Assembly (NCBI GenBank): GCA_024330185.1
Contig: JANDLV010000040.1
Location: 1 to 34,845, forward strand
Source: Candidatus Siliceabacter maunaloa
GTDB taxonomy: Bacteria; Actinomycetota; Thermoleophilia; Solirubrobacterales; Solirubrobacteraceae
Direction: 5' to 3'
Length of the DNA stretch: 34,845 nt
Shown: piece after piece, positions 31,996 through 34,845 of the stretch
How positions within the stretch are numbered: the stretch's first letter is position 1
Layout of the letters: every line of letters starts with the position of its first letter
The notes under the pieces: model-generated
Databases searched by the model: none
What the model was told of the DNA's origin: nothing
What the model saw: the letters and a program-made list of their open reading frames with translations, nothing else
Program-made: the position numbers and the translations under genes

Positions 31996-33373
31996 CACGA
32001 GCGCCAAGGCATCTTCGGTGGCTGGCGTTCCCGTGTGAGCCGGACACGGCGGATCGGCACGGTGAGCTCGTGGTCCGGGACGTCGAGGGTGTGGAGGTCG
32101 GCCCCCTCCCACCCGTCTCCGAGGAGAAGCTGCGTGATCGCGCGAAGCTGGGGCAGCGGACTTGCCGTCTCCTCGCCAGGCCGGTGCGCGGGCGGGAGGT
32201 CGTGGGGCCGCCCATCGATACGCAGATCGATGCTCCAGCGTCGGACGCGAAGCTGCGGCGTCTCGAGCCAACGTAGAGGCCGGAGGGCCTCCCACGCCGG
32301 ATCACCGACACGACCGGCTCGCAGAAGTGGCATCGCGCCACTGACGGCGGGAGCACGTCGGCGTCGACCAGCGCCTGAACCGAGGCCACCCGCGCCGGGG
32401 TGAGGGAGCCTGGCGAGAGGTCGGCCGCGCCCAGGGCGCGCAGGGCACGGGACCGCTCGGGGCGGTGAGCCGCCAGACGAGCGGGAAGGTCGTGGGCGGC
32501 GCGTTCCGCGAAGGCGGTGAGGCTTCCGCCGGCGAGGCGGTAGCGAAGCTCGCGGCGCGCCACGGCGGTCAGGACGGCGGTGTCGCAAACGTAGCTCCTC
32601 TCGTCGGTCTCGGGAGCCCCGGCGCTGCCGGGCTCGACCATCTCGGCGCGGTACTCGGCGTCGCTCGGCTGGTCGGCAGACAGCAGGGAGCGCCAACCGT
32701 CGAGCAGGTCGACGAATCGTTGCGTCGCCACGGAGAACCGGCGCCGGGAGACCCAGACGCGATCGGCATCGATCAGGACCGGGCCATGGTCGTGCTCGTC
32801 CGAGATGACGGAACCGGCGCCGGCGGGGTGCATAGCGGCGAGTGCCCGTGACCGAAGCTGATCGAGGTCCTCGGTCGTCGCAGGCCCGAGGGTCATGGCC
32901 ACATGGACGAGGAAGGCCGTCTCCTCGTCCATGCGCGCGTCCTCGGTGGTCAGCAGGGGCGCCGTGTATGGCCCCCGACGGGAGCGCAGCGTCAGCCGGT
33001 GGAAGACACCCGTGCTCGGCGGGCGCTCGGGCGGCTCCTTGGTGACCAGGAGACAGCCGCCAAGCAGCGAGAGCGTCACCTCGTCCGTCGGGGTCCCCCC
33101 AAGCTGTCGGAGGAGGAAGGGTGGCAGCTCCAGTGACCCGTGGTCGGTCCATTGGGCCTCCATCGACTGGGCGGAGTAAAAGCGGCGGATCTGGTGCTCC
33201 CGGCGAGGGTCGAGTCCGAGCATCCTCTCGTCGACGTGCGAGTCGAACCGCCCGGCCGGCAGGATCTCGATCGTGCCGGTGACGGCCGCGGCGCTCAACA
33301 CGACGTTGGGACCGAGCTCGTCGCGCCACCGCTGCGGCACCTCGAGCAGCACCGCGCGGTGTCGATCGGTCAT
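31992..33373 (-). pseudogene. Unknown protein with an N-terminal barrel-like domain, frameshifted
   Basis: ATG 33373 opens a frame encoding about 348 good residues. Residues about 63-112 (FYSAQSMEAQWTDHGSLELP, then PFLLRQLGG and DEVTLSLLGGCLLV) look like a MraZ/AbrB-type beta-barrel, a weak guess. Near 32,330 the homology to the downstream paralogue passes into another frame (MPLLRAGRVGDPAWEAL, later RRWSIDLRIDGRPHDLPP), which ends TGA at 31992-31994. A one-base deletion, or a sequencing error, explains this. If repaired, the protein would be about 460 aa. It is coupled to the paralogue by GTGA, so the pair is one operon of unknown function. Confidence 0.6.
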
Positions 33374-33430
33374 CGCCGGCAGATGGTGCGTCGGTATGGC
33401 TGCAACCGTGCGCTCAGGCTCCTCGCGGCC

Positions 33431-34693
33431 TCAGGGGCGCCGCGTCTGGCCCGCCTCGAGCGCGTAGGCGAGCATCTCGCCGCGCACCCGCTGCTCGAAG
33501 TCCCCGGTGAACAGAATCGACAGGTAGCCGCCGCAGCGCAGCAGACCGGACGGAACCGGCTCCTCGCCCAACGTCCACCGGCCGTCGTCCCGAATCGCCG
33601 CGCGGGCGAGGTGCAGGCGGGGTCGGCCAGCCGCATCGAGGTAGGAGTATCTCAAGCGCACGATGCCCTCGGCGCGGCTGGTCACCGCGCCGTTGGCCGA
33701 CAGGCGCCCGCCGGCGAGCGAGATCTCCTCCACCCGCAGTTCGGCGTCGCGGGCGGCAGCGCGCAGTCGCACCTCCTGCGGGCGCGTGTCGGCATCACCG
33801 CGGTAGTAGATGGTGACGATGCCTGTCCCCAACCGGGCCTGCTCGCGGGTGAGCGACTGCTGGAAGCGGATCTGGTCGAGGTCGGCGTCGTTGGGCGTGA
33901 CGGCGGCGTCGAAGCTCTCCAGACGCCCGGCGGCGTGGAAGGTCACCTGCACGCGGCCCTCCGCGCGCGACGTGATCGGAGCGAAGACGTCCAGCGAGCG
34001 CTCGTCACGGAGCACCCGGGAACGACCGACGCGCAGCTTGGCGGGGTTGAGATAGCCGGGGGCGCCCTCAACAGGGCATTGGTACTGCGGCTCGAGGCCG
34101 GTGATCGCCCCCGGCGCCGGCTCCACGCGGCCGAAGGTGTGCACCCACTCCCACCCGCGCTGGCCGCCCACCGCGCCGCCCGCGCCAATGGTGCGGTAGC
34201 CGGGCTCGAGGATGTTGGCGCGGTGCCCCGTGCTCTCCATCCACCCATCCACTGCCTCCGCAGCCGTCTCCGGGCCGGAGTAGATGTTCTCTCCAGCGCC
34301 GGCCGGGTACCCGGCGGCGGCCGCCCGGCAGCTGGGATCGCAGCCATCAGGGTTGGTGTGATCGAAGAAGCCTCGGCGCACCTCGTCCTCCGCATGACCC
34401 TGAGCCGCCGCCGTCAGGCGAGCGTCGACATACATCGGCGCGATCCCGCGCGAGGCCCGCTCGAAGTTCACGAGGCACACCGAGGCCAGGAGGACCTCGG
34501 GGCGCAGCGGGTCCGACAGCGGCGCCGAGCGGTACGCGCACGTGGTTCCGGAGGCAGAGGGGCCCTGAGTCGCCTGGCCGCTGGCGGCGGCCGGCGCGCC
34601 GGCCGCCACTGCACAACCGGCGGCGAGGACGGCGAGAAGGCACCTGCGGGAGGCGCGACCAGTGAGGGGGGACGTTTCGTGAGGGGCGGACAT
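33431..34693 (-). CDS. Secreted CAP/SCP-domain protein
   Basis: CAP (SCP/PR-1) proteins are extracellular; bacterial members are mostly of unknown role. ATG 34693 gives a 420-aa protein with a signal sequence: basic TGRASRR (11-17), then CLLAVLAAGCAVAAG, cleaved near AAASGQA. The SRR-C-LL context could be a Tat-type signal, and LAAGC is a weak lipobox. The CAP domain (about 65-195) shows HAEDEVRRGFFDHTNPDG, GENIYSG and WMESTGHRANIL. The remaining 220 residues contain two similar segments (VTSRAEGIVRLRY and ITSRAEGRVQVTF), an apparent internal repeat. The frame opens at 34819, but the promoter at 34775-34803 lies inside that extension, so the shorter start is preferred. Confidence 0.82.
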   Translation of the reverse strand: MSAPHETSPLTGRASRRCLLAVLAAGCAVAAGAPAAASGQATQGPSASGTTCAYRSAPLSDPLRPEVLLASVCLVNFERASRGIAPMYVDARLTAAAQGHAEDEVRRGFFDHTNPDGCDPSCRAAAAGYPAGAGENIYSGPETAAEAVDGWMESTGHRANILEPGYRTIGAGGAVGGQRGWEWVHTFGRVEPAPGAITGLEPQYQCPVEGAPGYLNPAKLRVGRSRVLRDERSLDVFAPITSRAEGRVQVTFHAAGRLESFDAAVTPNDADLDQIRFQQSLTREQARLGTGIVTIYYRGDADTRPQEVRLRAAARDAELRVEEISLAGGRLSANGAVTSRAEGIVRLRYSYLDAAGRPRLHLARAAIRDDGRWTLGEEPVPSGLLRCGGYLSILFTGDFEQRVRGEMLAYALEAGQTRRP

Positions 34694-34774
34694 GCGGAGA
34701 GTCTCGTGGGCGTCGCGACTCGCAGGCGAATCGATTCGGGCGCCGCCGAGCGCCATGTCTGCCGCTGACGGCTC

Positions 34775-34803
34775 ATCATGAGGGGGGAATGAGTTATTGT
34801 CAA
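34775..34803 (-). promoter_or_regulatory. Sigma-70-type promoter for the CAP-domain gene
   Basis: On the minus strand a perfect TTGACA (-35, 34803-34798) is followed after exactly 17 bp by CATGAT (-10-like, 34780-34775). This is an unusually AT-rich spot in GC-rich DNA. Transcription from here would start near 34,768, giving about 75 nt of leader before ATG 34693. Confidence 0.5.
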
Positions 34804-34845
34804 ATGTTGTGGATGACATGGCGTGAGGACGCTCAGACGGCGACC

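Noticed and set aside
1-34845. CRISPR arrays, tRNA or rRNA genes
   Set aside because: No regularly spaced direct repeats, cloverleaf-like segments or rRNA-like stretches were noticed on either strand.

Overview
The window is very GC-rich. It reads as accessory DNA from a high-GC actinobacterium: GTG starts are frequent, genes are chained by ATGA/GTGA stop-start overlaps, and Arg/Ala/Glu dominate. The style would fit Thermoleophilia (Solirubrobacterales-like), but no rRNA, tRNA or core marker gene is present to prove it.

Region 1 (about 1-10,280, all on +) looks like the maintenance and establishment segment of a plasmid or integrative element. It holds ssb, a string of small unknown proteins (several with zinc-ribbon cysteines), an ArdC-like antirestriction metalloprotease, a 1137-aa fusion of a DNA methyltransferase with an SNF2-like helicase, a small sigma-70-like protein and a zinc-finger/HTH protein. 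Most intergenic gaps here carry a strong, sequence-unrelated GC hairpin just upstream of the next ribosome binding site.

Region 2 (about 10,300-11,400) is a scar zone. It has an IS1380-type transposase remnant and two tandem paralogous small winged-helix-like genes, the first frameshifted.

Region 3 (about 11,420-28,100) is a DNA phosphorothioation (Dnd) defence island. dndA (-) is divergent from dndB-dndC-dndD-dndE and a Dnd-associated methyltransferase (+), all joined by 4-bp overlaps. Behind dndA on the minus strand runs a probable restriction/effector arm. Its members are a sigma-region-4-like 736-aa protein, a PLD-nuclease/DEAD-like helicase (resembling the 'DNA phosphorothioation system restriction enzyme' family), an overlooked 54-aa protein, a second DndD-like SMC ATPase with a Cys hook, and a homologue of 'DNA phosphorothioation-associated protein 4'. 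After a 120-bp gap comes an OLD-like ATPase whose TOPRIM half appears to have lost its acidic residues. No DndF/G/H-type or SspE-type protein is recognised, so this is an alternative Dnd effector arrangement.

Region 4 (about 28,190-30,130) is the right edge of the island. A DUF262-like gene fragment with an internal frameshift is cut by an IS3-family element (28,539-30,127) whose other side truncates an unrelated minus-strand gene.

Region 5 (about 30,100-34,845, all on -) has the truncated unknown gene, a coupled pair of paralogous unknown genes (the upstream one frameshifted), and a secreted CAP/SCP-domain protein with a good promoter.

Inferred logic: DndA supplies sulfur, DndC/D/E insert it in the DNA backbone and DndB controls the cassette. 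The minus-strand arm probably acts on DNA lacking the mark. The ArdC and methyltransferase-helicase of region 1 would protect a mobile element from host restriction on entry. All function calls come from reading motifs, not from searches.
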